Numbered from the stretch's first letter, positions 10,106 through 20,540 are shown. The stretch: DNA of 64,000 nucleotides from Leuconostoc pseudomesenteroides KCTC 3652 (GCF_014634745.1 NZ_BMBP01000009.1:1-64000), one strand, 5' to 3'. A program made the numbers and translations. Notes: generated by a model from the letters alone, not told the origin.

Positions 10106-12217
10106 ATGGCAAAACGTGAATACCCACTAGAGCGTACACGTAACATCGGAATCATGGCCCACATTGATGCGGGTAAGACAACGACTACTGAACGTATCTT
10201 GTACTATACAGGTAAAATTCACAAAATTGGTGAAACACATGATGGTGCTTCACAAATGGATTTCATGGAACAAGAAAAGGAACGTGGAATCACAATCCAA
10301 TCAGCTGCTACAACAGCTGTTTGGCACGGTTTCTTTGATCAATTTGAAAAGACACCTTATCGCGTTAACATCATTGATACACCTGGACACGTGGACTTCA
10401 CAATCGAAGTTGAACGTGCTTTGCGTGTTCTTGATGGTGCCGTAGCCGTACTTGATGGTGCAGCTGGTGTTGAACCACAAACAGAGACAGTGTGGCGTCA
10501 GGCCACAACTTATGATGTGCCACGTATCGTCTTTGTTAACAAGATGGACAAAATGGGCGCTGATTTCCAAATGTCAGTTGACTCAATGCACGAACGTTTG
10601 CAAGTTAATGCTGAAGCAATCCAATGGCCAATCGGTGCTGAGGATGACTTCGAAGCCGTTATTGACTTGATTACACAAGAAGCTTATTACCCAGTTGATG
10701 AACTTGGTGAAAAGTGGGAACCACGTGATATTCCAGCTGATTTGAAAGACTTGGCGGAAGAAAAGCGTAATACATTGATTGAAGCTGTTGCTGATGTCGA
10801 TGATGATTTGATGGAAAAGTATCTTGAAGGTGAAGATATTTCTATTGAAGAATTGAAGGCAGCCATTCGTCGTGCTACACTAGCACTTCAATTCTACCCA
10901 ATTCTTGCGGGTTCAGCTTATAAAGATAAGGGTGTTCAGATGATGTTGGATGCCGTTGTTGACTATTTGCCAGGACCTTTGGATGTTAAGCCATATATCG
11001 CTAAAGATCCAAAGACAGATGAAGAAGTTGATTTGATCGCTGATGATTCAAAGCCTTTCGCTGCTTTGGCGTTCAAGATCATGACAGATCCATTCGTTGG
11101 TCGTTTGACATTTATGCGTGTCTATACTGGTACATTGCAATCAGGTTCATACGTACAAAATACCTCCTCTGATACACGTGAACGTGTTGGTCGTTTGCTA
11201 CAAATGCACGCTACTTCACGTACTGAAATTGAAGAAGTATTCTCTGGTGATATTGCTGCGGCTATTGGTTTGAAGAACACGACAACTGGTGATTCTTTGA
11301 CAGCTGTTGATCATCAATTGATTCTGGAATCAATGGAGTTCCCAGAACCAGTTATCGAATTGGCTATCGAACCAAAGACAAAGGCTGATCAAGACAAATT
11401 GTCAAATGCCATTCAAAAATTGGCTGAAGAAGATCCTTCATTCCGTGCCACAACTAACCCTGAAACTGGTCAAACATTGATTGCTGGTATGGGTGAATTG
11501 CAATTGGATATCATGGTTGATCGTATGCGTCGTGAATTCAATGTTGAAGCCACTGTTGGTGCGCCACAAGTTGCTTATCGTGAAGCCTTTACTAAGACAG
11601 TACAAGCACGTGGTTACTTCAAGCGTCAATCTGGTGGTAAAGGTCAGTATGGTGATGTTTGGATTGAATTCTCACCAAACGAAGAAGGTGCTGGATTTGA
11701 ATTCGAAGATGCCATCGTTGGTGGTGTTGTGCCTCGTGAATATATTCCATCAGTTGAAGCTGGTTTGAAGGACGCATTGAATGCTGGTCCTTTGGCTGGA
11801 TTCCCATTAGTTGATTTGAAAGCTAAGTTGTATGATGGTTCATATCACGATGTCGATTCAAGTGAAGCTGCCTTTAAGATTGCTGCTTCATTGGCTTTGC
11901 GCGAAGCTGCTAAGACAGCCGGCGCGGTTATTTTGGAACCAATTATGGCCGTTGATATTGTTGCACCTGAAGACAACCTGGGTGATGTTATGGGACACGT
12001 CTCAGCACGCCGTGGTATGATTGAAGGTCAAGAGTCACGTGGTCCAGTTTTGGCAGTTAAGGCTAAGGTGCCTTTGTCAGAAATGTTTGGTTATGCAACT
12101 ACTTTGCGTTCAGCAACGCAAGGTCGTGGTACATTCCAAATGGTTTTCGATCACTACGAAGCTGTTCCTAAGAACATTCAAGAAGAAATTATCAAGACCC
12201 ACGGTCAAGAAAATTAA
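10106..12217 (+). CDS. fusA: Translation elongation factor G
   Basis: GTPase that catalyses ribosomal translocation. 703 residues, full length. G1 AHIDAGKT is at residues 18-25, the switch region KERGITI near 60, G3 DTPGHVDF near 90 and G4 NKMDKMGAD near 142; domain IV contains [32 protein letters not shown] precedes ATG 10106. It is the last gene of the str cluster; tuf is not adjacent. The terminator just upstream suggests separate or attenuated control. Confidence 0.99.
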   Translation: MAKREYPLERTRNIGIMAHIDAGKTTTTERILYYTGKIHKIGETHDGASQMDFMEQEKERGITIQSAATTAVWHGFFDQFEKTPYRVNIIDTPGHVDFTIEVERALRVLDGAVAVLDGAAGVEPQTETVWRQATTYDVPRIVFVNKMDKMGADFQMSVDSMHERLQVNAEAIQWPIGAEDDFEAVIDLITQEAYYPVDELGEKWEPRDIPADLKDLAEEKRNTLIEAVADVDDDLMEKYLEGEDISIEELKAAIRRATLALQFYPILAGSAYKDKGVQMMLDAVVDYLPGPLDVKPYIAKDPKTDEEVDLIADDSKPFAALAFKIMTDPFVGRLTFMRVYTGTLQSGSYVQNTSSDTRERVGRLLQMHATSRTEIEEVFSGDIAAAIGLKNTTTGDSLTAVDHQLILESMEFPEPVIELAIEPKTKADQDKLSNAIQKLAEEDPSFRATTNPETGQTLIAGMGELQLDIMVDRMRREFNVEATVGAPQVAYREAFTKTVQARGYFKRQSGGKGQYGDVWIEFSPNEEGAGFEFEDAIVGGVVPREYIPSVEAGLKDALNAGPLAGFPLVDLKAKLYDGSYHDVDSSEAAFKIAASLALREAAKTAGAVILEPIMAVDIVAPEDNLGDVMGHVSARRGMIEGQESRGPVLAVKAKVPLSEMFGYATTLRSATQGRGTFQMVFDHYEAVPKNIQEEIIKTHGQEN

Positions 12218-12244
12218 TCTTTGACTGACTGATGGTTCAGTATA

Positions 12245-12280
12245 AACGGCGTCACTCAACAGAGTGGCGCTGTTTTGTTA
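12245..12280 (+). terminator. Terminator after fusA
   Basis: GGCGTCACTC pairs with GAGTGGCGC around a short loop, followed by TGTTTTGTTATTATT. Confidence 0.75.
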
Positions 12281-12297
12281 TTATTAGGGAAATTGAA

Positions 12298-13485
12298 ATG
12301 AAAAATCATAGTAAGTTTTTAATTCCAGGAATTGTTGTTGTTGGCATGATTTTGCGATTACCATTCACAGCTATGCCGCCAATTTTGAGTAGTATTTCCA
12401 AATCAGAGGGTGTGCCTGTTGGACAATTGGGCATGCTAACAACTATTCCGCTGATAGCGTTTGCCTTGTTTTCTTCAACAGCACCTAAAGTGGCTCAAAA
12501 GATTGGGCTAGAAAGGGCATTTGCATTGATGTTGATGCTGTTAATTGTTGGGTCTGGCATTAGAGTTATTAATACAACTTTCCTCTACATTGGGACAATG
12601 CTGATTGGTATTGGTGTTGCCCACATGAATGTGTTACTGCCTAGTGTTATTCGAACGTATTTTCCGATGAAAGTCGGTCCAATGACGTCTGTCTTTACAT
12701 TTAGCATGATGTTAGCAACGGCAGTTGGCGCTAGTTTGGCAGCGCCAATAACGGCATTAACTAGTTGGCAGGTTTTTGTGGGATTGTTGACAATCTTGCT
12801 CGTTGGTGCTTTGCTGGTTTGGTTACCTAATGAACGGTTTGCGGCAAATAGACAAGTCACTCAAATGGCGAGTGATCACAAGAAAACAGTCCGATTCAAC
12901 GTTTGGAAAAATCGCAATGCTTGGTTATTGTTGTTTTTTGGTGGTATGCAATCTGCAATGTTCTATGTTTTGATGGCGTGGGGGCCAACTATGGCGATTC
13001 AGACTGGATTAACGCCGGCAACTGCTGGTTTATTTTCTGGTCTTAACTCATTAATTGGTCTACCATTTGCACTAACAGTACCGTCAATTGTTGTTCGATT
13101 GAACAAACGCCAAAGGCAGTGGCTAGTTGCTGGCTTTTCAATTTTAGGTACAATTGGCTACCTCCTGTTGCTGAATCCACAAGGCACTTTTACCTACTGG
13201 TTACTGGTCAATTTATTTATTGGTGTCGGTACTTCGGTGTTGTTTCCATATTTGATGACCACATTCACGCTTAAAACCAGCACACCGGGACAAACGGCAC
13301 AATTGTCCGGTATGTCGCAAAGCGGTGGCTATTTGATTGCGGCAGTTGGTCCAGCTATGTTTGGTTATGCATATGGTTGGTGGCATTCTTGGACACCGCA
13401 AATTATCGTTATTGTTATTTTGTTCATCTTAATGACAATTGCTATTGTTGTTGTTGAAAATCGTGAAAAGATCATTGACGCATAG
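12298..13485 (+). CDS. MFS transporter, CynX/NimT-like
   Basis: Predicted 12-helix major facilitator of 395 residues. The protein is almost entirely hydrophobic segments joined by short basic loops, with a longer central loop (NERFAANRQVTQMASDHKKTVRFNVWKNRNAW) between the two six-helix halves. The opening (ILRLPFTAMPPILSSI) resembles the CynX/NimT group of cyanate and nitroimidazole transporters, but the substrate cannot be told from sequence. TTAGGGA lies 9-10 bases before ATG 12298; a longer reading from 12232 would overlap the fusA terminator and is rejected. No terminator separates it clearly from potA. Confidence 0.8.
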   Translation: MKNHSKFLIPGIVVVGMILRLPFTAMPPILSSISKSEGVPVGQLGMLTTIPLIAFALFSSTAPKVAQKIGLERAFALMLMLLIVGSGIRVINTTFLYIGTMLIGIGVAHMNVLLPSVIRTYFPMKVGPMTSVFTFSMMLATAVGASLAAPITALTSWQVFVGLLTILLVGALLVWLPNERFAANRQVTQMASDHKKTVRFNVWKNRNAWLLLFFGGMQSAMFYVLMAWGPTMAIQTGLTPATAGLFSGLNSLIGLPFALTVPSIVVRLNKRQRQWLVAGFSILGTIGYLLLLNPQGTFTYWLLVNLFIGVGTSVLFPYLMTTFTLKTSTPGQTAQLSGMSQSGGYLIAAVGPAMFGYAYGWWHSWTPQIIVIVILFILMTIAIVVVENREKIIDA

Positions 13486-13578
13486 CCACTGAAGCTAAAT
13501 GGTCAAATATGATTTTCTTTTTATGTCTTCAAAATTAGTGTAAAATTGAAATTATCGAAAAGAGTTGAGGTTGAGAAT

Positions 13579-14682
13579 TTGGCAGAGCAAACACCAATTA
13601 TTGAATTTAAGTCTGTAAGCTTAGCTTATGGTGACACAGAGATTTTGAAGGGCATCGACTTGTCTTTAGAACAAGGTAAATTTTATACCTTGTTGGGACC
13701 CTCAGGATCTGGTAAAACAACAATTTTAAACTTGATTTCTGGTCAATTGGCGGCAACTTCAGGTGATATTTTATTTGAAAACAAGCGTATCAATGATGTG
13801 CCAGTGGAAAAACGAACTGTTAACACTGTTTTCCAAGATTATGCATTATTTCCGAATATGAATGTTTTTGAAAACGTGGCTTTTGGTCCGTCCATAAAAA
13901 AAATGTCAAAGAACGATATTGAACGGCAGGTTCATGACATGTTGAAGTTGGTTAAACTTGACCAATATGCTGATCGTGATATTAGTGAGCTGTCAGGTGG
14001 GCAACGGCAGCGTGTGGCGATTGCGCGCGCTTTGGCTAATGATCCAAAAGTTTTGTTACTCGATGAACCATTGTCTGCATTGGATTACAAGTTGCGCAAA
14101 GACATGCAGTATGAGCTCCGTGAAATTCAGCAAAGACTTGGTATTACCTTTGTTTTTGTGACGCATGATCAAGAAGAAGCACTAGCTATGTCTGATTGGA
14201 TTTTTGTGATGAATGACGGGGTCATACAGCAAAATGGGACACCAGAGGATATATATGATGAACCAATTAACCATTTTGTTGCGGATTTTATTGGTGAGAG
14301 TAACATTGTAGATGGCATCATGAAAACGGATTATGTTGTTCATTTTGTGGGCAAAGATTTTGAAAATGTTGATGCTGGAATGCGACCCAATGAACGTGTT
14401 GAAGTTGTCTTGCGCCCTGAAGACTTAGATTTAACCACAATCGAAAATGGTAAGTTAATTGTGACAATTGATGATCAATCATTTCGTGGTGATTATTATG
14501 AAATTACAGCAATTGATGATGACGGTAACGAGTGGCAAGTTCAAGCAACGAACTCGGCCCAAGTGGGAGAACGAGTTGGTTTGACATTTGATCCGGAAGA
14601 CATTCACATCATGCGATTTAATGAGTCTGAAGATGATTTTGACGCGCGTTTGGAAAGTTACGAGGATGATGATGAAGAGTAA
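13579..14682 (+). CDS. potA: Spermidine/putrescine ABC transporter ATP-binding protein
   Basis: ATPase of the PotABCD polyamine importer. 367 residues from TTG 13579, which has GAGG 8 bases upstream; reading from TTG 13546 has no SD. Walker A GPSGSGKT is near residue 40, the Q loop [10 protein letters not shown] follows, the signature LSGGQRQRV is near 138 and Walker [13 protein letters not shown] near 160, with the switch His in THDQEEA. The C-terminal TOBE-like region ends in an acidic tail ([16 protein letters not shown]). Its 3' end overlaps potB. A possible -10 TAAAAT lies at 13541-13546. Confidence 0.95.
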   Translation: MAEQTPIIEFKSVSLAYGDTEILKGIDLSLEQGKFYTLLGPSGSGKTTILNLISGQLAATSGDILFENKRINDVPVEKRTVNTVFQDYALFPNMNVFENVAFGPSIKKMSKNDIERQVHDMLKLVKLDQYADRDISELSGGQRQRVAIARALANDPKVLLLDEPLSALDYKLRKDMQYELREIQQRLGITFVFVTHDQEEALAMSDWIFVMNDGVIQQNGTPEDIYDEPINHFVADFIGESNIVDGIMKTDYVVHFVGKDFENVDAGMRPNERVEVVLRPEDLDLTTIENGKLIVTIDDQSFRGDYYEITAIDDDGNEWQVQATNSAQVGERVGLTFDPEDIHIMRFNESEDDFDARLESYEDDDEE

Positions 14683-15490
14683 ACAACAGCGTCAGTTATT
14701 TTATCTCGTGCCTTATGGCGCGTGGTTATTGTTATTTGTTATTGCGCCACTCGTTTTATTGTTATTTCAATCGCTAACTAACGCCAATGGTGGGTTAACG
14801 TTACATAACTATGCTGTTTATTTTGGTAGTGGTACATACCTCCGCATGACGTTTAACTCAGTTTGGTTTGCTTTCCTGATTACACTAATTACATTGGTGA
14901 TTAGCTACCCGATGGCTTACCTACTCAATCAACTCAAGCAAAAACAATTTTGGTTGTTATTAGTGATCCTGCCAACGTGGATTAATTTGTTGTTAAAGAC
15001 TTATGCGTTTATTGGCCTATTGTCAAAAACCGGTACGGTTAATAATTTTATGAGCTTTTTTGGCATTGCACCACAGCAACTGTTGTTCTCTGATTGGAGT
15101 TTTTTGTTAGTTGCTGCCTACATTGAAATTCCGTTTATGATTTTGCCGATTTTTAATTCGTTGGCAGAAATTGATCCAAAACTGGAGCAAGCTAGTCGTG
15201 ATTTGGGTGCTAATAAATGGCAAACGTTACGACGAGTCATTTTGCCATTATCAATGCCGGGGGTGAAGGCGGGCATTCAAGCTGTTTTCATTCCAAGTTT
15301 GTCATTGTTTATGATTACACGTTTGATAGGCGGTAATCGTGTGATTACGTTAGGTACAGCAATTGAGGAACATTTTTTAGTAACCCAAAACTGGCAACTA
15401 GGATCGACAATTGGTGTGATTTTAATTGTAGCGATGGTTGTGACGATGATTTTGACGCGTGATCGTGTCAAAAAGAACACGAGAAAGTGA
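14672..15490 (+). CDS. potB: Spermidine/putrescine ABC transporter permease PotB
   Basis: Membrane permease of the polyamine importer, about 272 residues with six predicted helices. The EAA loop is visible as [25 protein letters not shown], which contacts PotA. Three ATG codons in a row (14666, 14669, 14672) overlap the end of potA; GAGG at 14662-14665 favours 14672. The potA-potB overlap implies translational coupling. Confidence 0.93.
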   Translation: MKSKQQRQLFYLVPYGAWLLLFVIAPLVLLLFQSLTNANGGLTLHNYAVYFGSGTYLRMTFNSVWFAFLITLITLVISYPMAYLLNQLKQKQFWLLLVILPTWINLLLKTYAFIGLLSKTGTVNNFMSFFGIAPQQLLFSDWSFLLVAAYIEIPFMILPIFNSLAEIDPKLEQASRDLGANKWQTLRRVILPLSMPGVKAGIQAVFIPSLSLFMITRLIGGNRVITLGTAIEEHFLVTQNWQLGSTIGVILIVAMVVTMILTRDRVKKNTRK

Positions 15491-15499
15491 GTAATATAA

Positions 15500-16327
15500 A
15501 TGAAAAAAGCTTTTAAATGGTCAAATTTATATTTGTGGTTTGTTTTCATTTTGCTGTACTTACCTATTTTTTTCTTGATTATTTATTCATTTAATGCAGG
15601 TGATGTGATGCAAGGATGGGATGGCTTTTCGTTGAAGCATTACGCTGAGCTGTTCGCAGATACGCGCATTATTGAGATTGTGGTTAATACTTTTTTAATT
15701 GCATTATTGTCCTCGCTTTTGGCTAGCATTTTGGGAACGGCTGGTGCGCTGTATATTTATGATCAGCGCAATCAGTTGATTAAAAATATTTTCTTATCGC
15801 TAAACAATATTTTGTTGGTATCACCCGATGTTATTATTGGCGCTTCGTTTTTGATATTGTTTACAGTTGTCGGTTTTTCATTAGGATTTGCGTCAGTGCT
15901 CCTGTCACATATTGCCTTTAGTATTCCGATTGTTGTGTTGATGGTTTTGCCGAGACTCCAAGAAATGAATCAATCTTTAGTTGCTGCTGCTAAAGATTTA
16001 GGCGCTAATAACTGGCAAATGTTGTCGCGCGTGATTTTACCCGTTATATCGCCAGGTATTTTGGCTGGATTTTTTATGGCATTTACGTATTCTTTGGATG
16101 ATTTTGCGGTGACATTTTTCGTAACTGGTAATGGATTTTCGACGTTATCTGTTGAAATATACTCTCGGGCCCGTCAAGGGGTTAGCTTGGAAATTAATGC
16201 CTTGTCGGCAATGATGTTTGTTGTATCGCTCGTGCTGGTCTTACTATATTACGTTATTTCAACGCGCTCATCTAAAAATAAAAAGCGCGGTACGCGATTG
16301 GTAACACCGGCTACGGAGGGTTTATAA
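15500..16327 (+). CDS. potC: Spermidine/putrescine ABC transporter permease PotC
   Basis: Second permease of the polyamine importer, 275 residues, six predicted helices. The EAA loop reads AAAKDLGANNWQMLSRVILPVISPG, parallel to PotB. The N-terminal segment (YLWFVFILLYLPIFFLIIYSFNAG) is typical of PotC. It starts 9 bases after potB and ends 1 base before potD. Confidence 0.94.
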   Translation: MKKAFKWSNLYLWFVFILLYLPIFFLIIYSFNAGDVMQGWDGFSLKHYAELFADTRIIEIVVNTFLIALLSSLLASILGTAGALYIYDQRNQLIKNIFLSLNNILLVSPDVIIGASFLILFTVVGFSLGFASVLLSHIAFSIPIVVLMVLPRLQEMNQSLVAAAKDLGANNWQMLSRVILPVISPGILAGFFMAFTYSLDDFAVTFFVTGNGFSTLSVEIYSRARQGVSLEINALSAMMFVVSLVLVLLYYVISTRSSKNKKRGTRLVTPATEGL

Positions 16328-16328
16328 C

Positions 16329-17408
16329 ATGAAAAAGTTATTAACTAGCGTTGTTGCTATTCTAGCCGTTGTCGCTGTTTTGTTTACTGCCCAGCGCTAT
16401 TTGGCTGCCAAAACCGGCAGTGGTGAAGGTGGGTCTAAAGTTTTGAATTTGTATAACTGGGGAGACTATATTGATCCCGCCTTACTTAAAAAGTTTACTA
16501 AAGAGACAGGTTACAAAGTCAGTTACGAAACTTTTGATTCCAATGAAGCCATGTTTACGAAGGTTAAGCAAGGCGGGACATCCTATGATTTAGCTGTGCC
16601 GTCGGAATATATGATTGAAAAAATGAAGGCTGCAAATTTATTGTTGCCACTAGATCATCAGAAGTTGACTGGGTTAAAAAATTACGACAGTCGCTTCCTT
16701 AACCAATCTTTTGATAGACACAACAAATATTCTGTACCTTACTTTTGGGGAACTTTAGGTATTATCTACAATGATAAGTACCTAAAGGCCAGTGATGTCC
16801 AACATTGGGATGATTTATGGTCGTCAAAGTTTAAAAACCAAGTCATGTTAATTGACTCGGCACGTGATGTATTAGGTTTTACATTGATTACACAAGGAAA
16901 GTCTGTCAATGATAAGTCAACAGCTGATTTGGCGGCGGCTCAAGGCAAACTAACAACCTTGATGCCAAATGTTAAAGCAATTATTGCTGACGAAATCAAA
17001 ATGTACATGGCACAAGACGAAGCATCAATTGCTGTAACATACTCAGGTGAGGCGTCTGAAGCAATGGCGAATAATAAACACTTGCATTATGTCGTGCCGA
17101 GTGAGGGATCAAATCTTTGGTTTGATAATATTGTTATGCCCAAAACTGCTAAACATACAGCGGCTGCCTACGCTTTCTTAAATTTCATTAGTGAGCCAAA
17201 AAATGCGGCCCAAAATGCAGAATATATCGGTTATGCAACGCCAAACAAAAAGGCATTAGCACTATTACCTAAGAGTATTCGTGAGGACAAACAGTTTTAT
17301 CCAGACGCCAAAACTGTGAGTCACTTGCAAGTATATTCAGACTTAGGGCAAAAATGGACAGAAAAATATAATGATGCCTTTTTGGAATTTAAAATGACAC
17401 AGAGATGA
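16329..17408 (+). CDS. potD: Spermidine/putrescine-binding protein PotD
   Basis: Extracellular solute-binding component of the polyamine importer, 359 residues. After a hydrophobic N-terminus (residues 1-25) the mature part begins with VLNLYNWGDYIDPALL, the family signature for PotD/PotF, and contains YDLAVPSEYMIEKM and YFWGTLGI. No cysteine occurs in or after the hydrophobic segment, so there is no lipobox; it is probably held by an uncleaved N-terminal helix or released after cleavage. GGAGGG precedes ATG 16329, inside the end of potC. Confidence 0.94.
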   Translation: MKKLLTSVVAILAVVAVLFTAQRYLAAKTGSGEGGSKVLNLYNWGDYIDPALLKKFTKETGYKVSYETFDSNEAMFTKVKQGGTSYDLAVPSEYMIEKMKAANLLLPLDHQKLTGLKNYDSRFLNQSFDRHNKYSVPYFWGTLGIIYNDKYLKASDVQHWDDLWSSKFKNQVMLIDSARDVLGFTLITQGKSVNDKSTADLAAAQGKLTTLMPNVKAIIADEIKMYMAQDEASIAVTYSGEASEAMANNKHLHYVVPSEGSNLWFDNIVMPKTAKHTAAAYAFLNFISEPKNAAQNAEYIGYATPNKKALALLPKSIREDKQFYPDAKTVSHLQVYSDLGQKWTEKYNDAFLEFKMTQR

Positions 17409-17436
17409 TCAAAAAACATGCTGGGAGATCAAAGTA

Positions 17437-19206
17437 ATGAAGTATAGCGTTAATAAAATTAAAGGGTGGCAGATTGGTGCATCTTTTGTCCTGCTGGCGT
17501 TTGTTGCCATATTACCTCAATTTTACAAGCAAACAATGGTAATCAATTCCTGGGACGTCCCCTTTCATTTGTCGAGAATGTACGAAATTTACCAAGGATT
17601 TCTTAACGGAAAATGGGTTCCGGATATTTCGGCTTATACGTTTGGTGAAAATGGTTATGGTGTTAATCTTTTTTATGGATATTCGTTTATTTATGTCGTG
17701 GCTTTGATTTATTTAGTTGTACAAAAAGCAGTGACAGCAGTTTTAATCGGTTATGTATTGTTGCTTTCTGGAGCAATGGGAATCAATTATTATATTGGTA
17801 CACATTTCTTTAAGGGTAACGATAAACGTTTTAAAGCATTTCTATTTGCAACTATTTATGTTCTTGCTCCGGCCACATTTGGTGAATTAGTTGTCCGCGG
17901 TTTACCAGGTGAATTAATTGGCATTTTAATGTTTCCGGCGGTTATTGGGGCATTTTATCTCATTTTGTTTGAGCATCAGAACAAATGGCTTATAGCCAGT
18001 TTACTGAGTGCCATTACGCTCACCAACCATGCGTTGTCTGTCGTGTTACTGTTTTTGGTGTTGGGCGTCATGTTTATCACTGCACTATTACAAAGGCTAA
18101 TACTTAAATCAACTATTCTGGCGCTTATTAAAGCTGCGATAACAACTTTTCTGCTATCGGCATTTTATATTGTGCCATTTATTCAGCAGTCTTTAGCAGT
18201 TCATATTGCTGGGCCCAATAGCCAGTGGCAGCCACTAGATGTATGGGGATCAATCACTGCTTCTTTAAAAAATGAGGCTACTTTGAATTGGACAGCAATA
18301 CCAGTAGGAACATTTGTATTTGTTTTGGTTATCATGATTAGTAGTGCATTGCTAGTCACGCGTAATTATTCTGTCAAAATGCGTCATCTTAGCATAGCGT
18401 TGGTTGCCAGCGTTCTACTTATTGCATACGCACCAACACAAATTTTGTATAAAACACCGTTACATGTCTTTCAAGTGATGGGACGATTTTATCCGATTGT
18501 TATGACGTTCAGTACATTGTTTGTTGTGGCGGGCATTGATATATTGGTCCGTGAGGGCTATATTCAAAAATTAACATCTCGGTGGATTTTGATAATAGGC
18601 GTATTTTTAGCAATTTCCAGCGCTTGGGCTATGCAGATGAATTATTATTATCAGAATAATAAAACAGGTGATTATGGTACCAAGTCAGCCAAATATCCCA
18701 ATACCGTGACGAACAATAATTTTGTCCACCAAATTAACAATTATTATCAGTTACCTATTGGTAGTAAGGATTATTTATCGAAAAATCGTGTTGTATTTTC
18801 AGGTAATTATCAAATTGGCATGTGGGGAGATAAAAGGGACGCCACGCAAGTGTTGGTTAATGGCAAAGTGAGTCAATTAAAGTTAATTCACGAAGGATAT
18901 GAGTTTCAGGTTAATAAAATACCCCGACAGGCCCATGAAATAACACTACCTATGACAAATTACTTGGGATGGAAAGTTACAAATGATGCTGGACATCCAT
19001 TGAAAATAAGTGTAGTGAAGGGAAAAATATCTATCAAGCCACATGGTAGTTCAACGATCAGGTTACACTATCAAAAAACGTTTGCGCATAAAATATCAAT
19101 ATTATTGAGCTTGACAACATTGGTAGGCATAATATTTTATTTTTTGTTATATAAAAATTGGCGAAATCGATTAGGTATGGGCAGATCATATTTTGACGGG
19201 AGATAG
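17437..19206 (+). CDS. Large membrane protein, PTPS-related / GT-C-like
   Basis: 589 residues with about 11-13 hydrophobic helices and a soluble C-terminal part (roughly 420-560) before a last helix. The N-terminus carries NSWDVPFHLSRMYEIYQGF after the first helix, and GELVVRGLPGELIGILMFP follows. Both recall the so-called 6-pyruvoyl-tetrahydropterin-synthase-related membrane family, which resembles GT-C glycosyltransferases in having an acidic residue after the first helix. Function is unproven; a role in glycosylating an envelope polymer is inference. GGGAGATC precedes ATG 17437. It starts 28 bases after potD with no terminator, so it probably shares the pot transcript. Confidence 0.7.
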   Translation: MKYSVNKIKGWQIGASFVLLAFVAILPQFYKQTMVINSWDVPFHLSRMYEIYQGFLNGKWVPDISAYTFGENGYGVNLFYGYSFIYVVALIYLVVQKAVTAVLIGYVLLLSGAMGINYYIGTHFFKGNDKRFKAFLFATIYVLAPATFGELVVRGLPGELIGILMFPAVIGAFYLILFEHQNKWLIASLLSAITLTNHALSVVLLFLVLGVMFITALLQRLILKSTILALIKAAITTFLLSAFYIVPFIQQSLAVHIAGPNSQWQPLDVWGSITASLKNEATLNWTAIPVGTFVFVLVIMISSALLVTRNYSVKMRHLSIALVASVLLIAYAPTQILYKTPLHVFQVMGRFYPIVMTFSTLFVVAGIDILVREGYIQKLTSRWILIIGVFLAISSAWAMQMNYYYQNNKTGDYGTKSAKYPNTVTNNNFVHQINNYYQLPIGSKDYLSKNRVVFSGNYQIGMWGDKRDATQVLVNGKVSQLKLIHEGYEFQVNKIPRQAHEITLPMTNYLGWKVTNDAGHPLKISVVKGKISIKPHGSSTIRLHYQKTFAHKISILLSLTTLVGIIFYFLLYKNWRNRLGMGRSYFDGR

Positions 19207-19210
19207 TTTG

Positions 19211-20296
19211 GTGGTGAAAGTGAGAGATAGTCGTATTGAACTGGCACGTATAGTAGCCATGATTTTGATTGTGATGCATCATCTGAGTTTTGCTTCAACA
19301 CAATATATTGATCCGACTATTATTAAGTACCACATTAATTTTGTATCAACTCCTATATTAGTTCCAAACTCATTAGAACAACTTTTAAATATCATTGGTG
19401 TGTATTTTTACAGACCGTATGGAAAAATAGGGGTGGCGTTGTTTGTTTTAATTACTGGCTATTTCTCTGCGGGGAAAATTATGACAGTTTCTAAGTCGTT
19501 CAAAAAGGTGTGGATGTTGTGGACGGAGGTGTGGTTTTACGGTGCTTTGACAGCTATTTTTGAAATTATTAATCCTGCAAATTTTTTTGGTTCTATGACA
19601 AATAGAGGTTTGATCCGACAGATTTTGACTGATATATTTCCGTTCTCATTAGGTACTTTATGGTTTTTTCAAGCCTTCGTCATGTTGATGGTATTAGCGC
19701 CGTTTATTACAGCGGTTACTTCAAAAATATCAAAACAAAAATTGAGTTATCTTATTGTAGCTGTGACTATTTTTAGTAGCTTGGCGATGTACACGAATAC
19801 TAACTTCAATGTGGGACAGGGAAATGCCTTAGGCTATATTATTAGTCCATTTTTAATTGGCATATATATTAAAAAGTTTGGCACTTCAATCAAACATCCT
19901 TTGCTATGGTTAATGATATCTTTAGCGTTTACTTACTGTCTAATGATATTTTGGGTAGATTTCACTTACGGTCCAATGCCTCTTGTGAGCGCAGTATTAT
20001 TATTTGTGGTGATGATGAACTTTAAACCCTTTTATAGTAAGGCGATAAACAAAACAGCTAGTGTGGCATTTGCGGTCTATATCGTTCATGAATTGTTTAA
20101 TTTTGTGCATCATCTACCAATGAATGAAACAACTCATCTACTTTACTTAAACAGCATTTTATATCCCGTTTTTGCAATTTTGACATACGGATTAGTATTT
20201 GTATTTGATACCTTACGACAACAGGCATTCAGGTTATTCAAAGTTGAATTACTGGGAAATAAAGTTATGAATGGATTACGAAAACTGTTTTATTGA
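19211..20296 (+). CDS. Membrane acyltransferase, family 3 (OafA-like)
   Basis: About 361 residues with roughly ten hydrophobic helices. The start matches acyltransferase-3 proteins: SRIELARIVAMILIVMHHLSF contains the Arg and the catalytic-type His of the family, and LFVLITGYFSAGK follows. Such enzymes O-acylate sugars or peptidoglycan-linked polymers from the cytoplasmic side; the substrate here is unknown. GGGAG at 19198-19202 supports GTG 19211, with TTG 19208 and GTG 19214 as alternatives. It begins 4 bases after the preceding gene and is closed by the terminator at 20315, so it is the last gene of the pot operon. Confidence 0.8.
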   Translation: MVKVRDSRIELARIVAMILIVMHHLSFASTQYIDPTIIKYHINFVSTPILVPNSLEQLLNIIGVYFYRPYGKIGVALFVLITGYFSAGKIMTVSKSFKKVWMLWTEVWFYGALTAIFEIINPANFFGSMTNRGLIRQILTDIFPFSLGTLWFFQAFVMLMVLAPFITAVTSKISKQKLSYLIVAVTIFSSLAMYTNTNFNVGQGNALGYIISPFLIGIYIKKFGTSIKHPLLWLMISLAFTYCLMIFWVDFTYGPMPLVSAVLLFVVMMNFKPFYSKAINKTASVAFAVYIVHELFNFVHHLPMNETTHLLYLNSILYPVFAILTYGLVFVFDTLRQQAFRLFKVELLGNKVMNGLRKLFY

Positions 20297-20314
20297 TAAT
20301 TAAGAAATATCGTA

Positions 20315-20343
20315 CAAAACCCTTGCAATGCAGGGGTTTTTCT
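20315..20343 (+). terminator. Terminator ending the pot operon
   Basis: CCCTTGCA and TGCAGGGG form an 8-bp stem with an almost absent loop, preceded by AAAA and followed by TTTTTC. Its left arm contains the -35 of the rpsJ promoter. Confidence 0.8.
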
Positions 20344-20351
20344 GTTATTAT
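20323..20351 (+). promoter_or_regulatory. rpsJ (S10 operon) promoter
   Basis: TTGCAA (20323-20328), a 17-base spacer and TGTTATTAT (extended -10, hexamer 20346-20351). The -35 and part of the spacer coincide with the preceding terminator stem. Confidence 0.75.
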
Positions 20352-20359
20352 ATTTAAGT

Positions 20360-20525
20360 ACGCTTTTGGAACAGTAGACATATAAACCTACCGAAAGCCT
20401 GGTGTATCAATGTTTAGCGATGATGATTAAGGTTGCGACACGCGCGGCCGCGTTGCCATGGGCGCGCAAAACACAAGCAGTGTTGTCGGTTTTTAATCGA
20501 AGTTAGCTGATTTACAAAATCAACG
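20360..20525 (+). promoter_or_regulatory. GC-rich structured leader of the S10 operon
   Basis: About 180 untranslated bases precede rpsJ. A GC-rich core at 20436-20488 contains CGACA pairing with TGTCG (20484-20488) around GCGCG/CGCGC; the stem is followed by GTTTTTAA, so it can also act as a terminator. A competing ACAC-AAGCA-GTGT hairpin overlaps its right arm. Smaller hairpins (GTAG/CTAC and TGATT/AATCA) flank it. L4-type autoregulation is possible by analogy with other S10 operons but is not shown here. Confidence 0.5.
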
Positions 20526-20540
20526 AGGAGGCACGAAATA

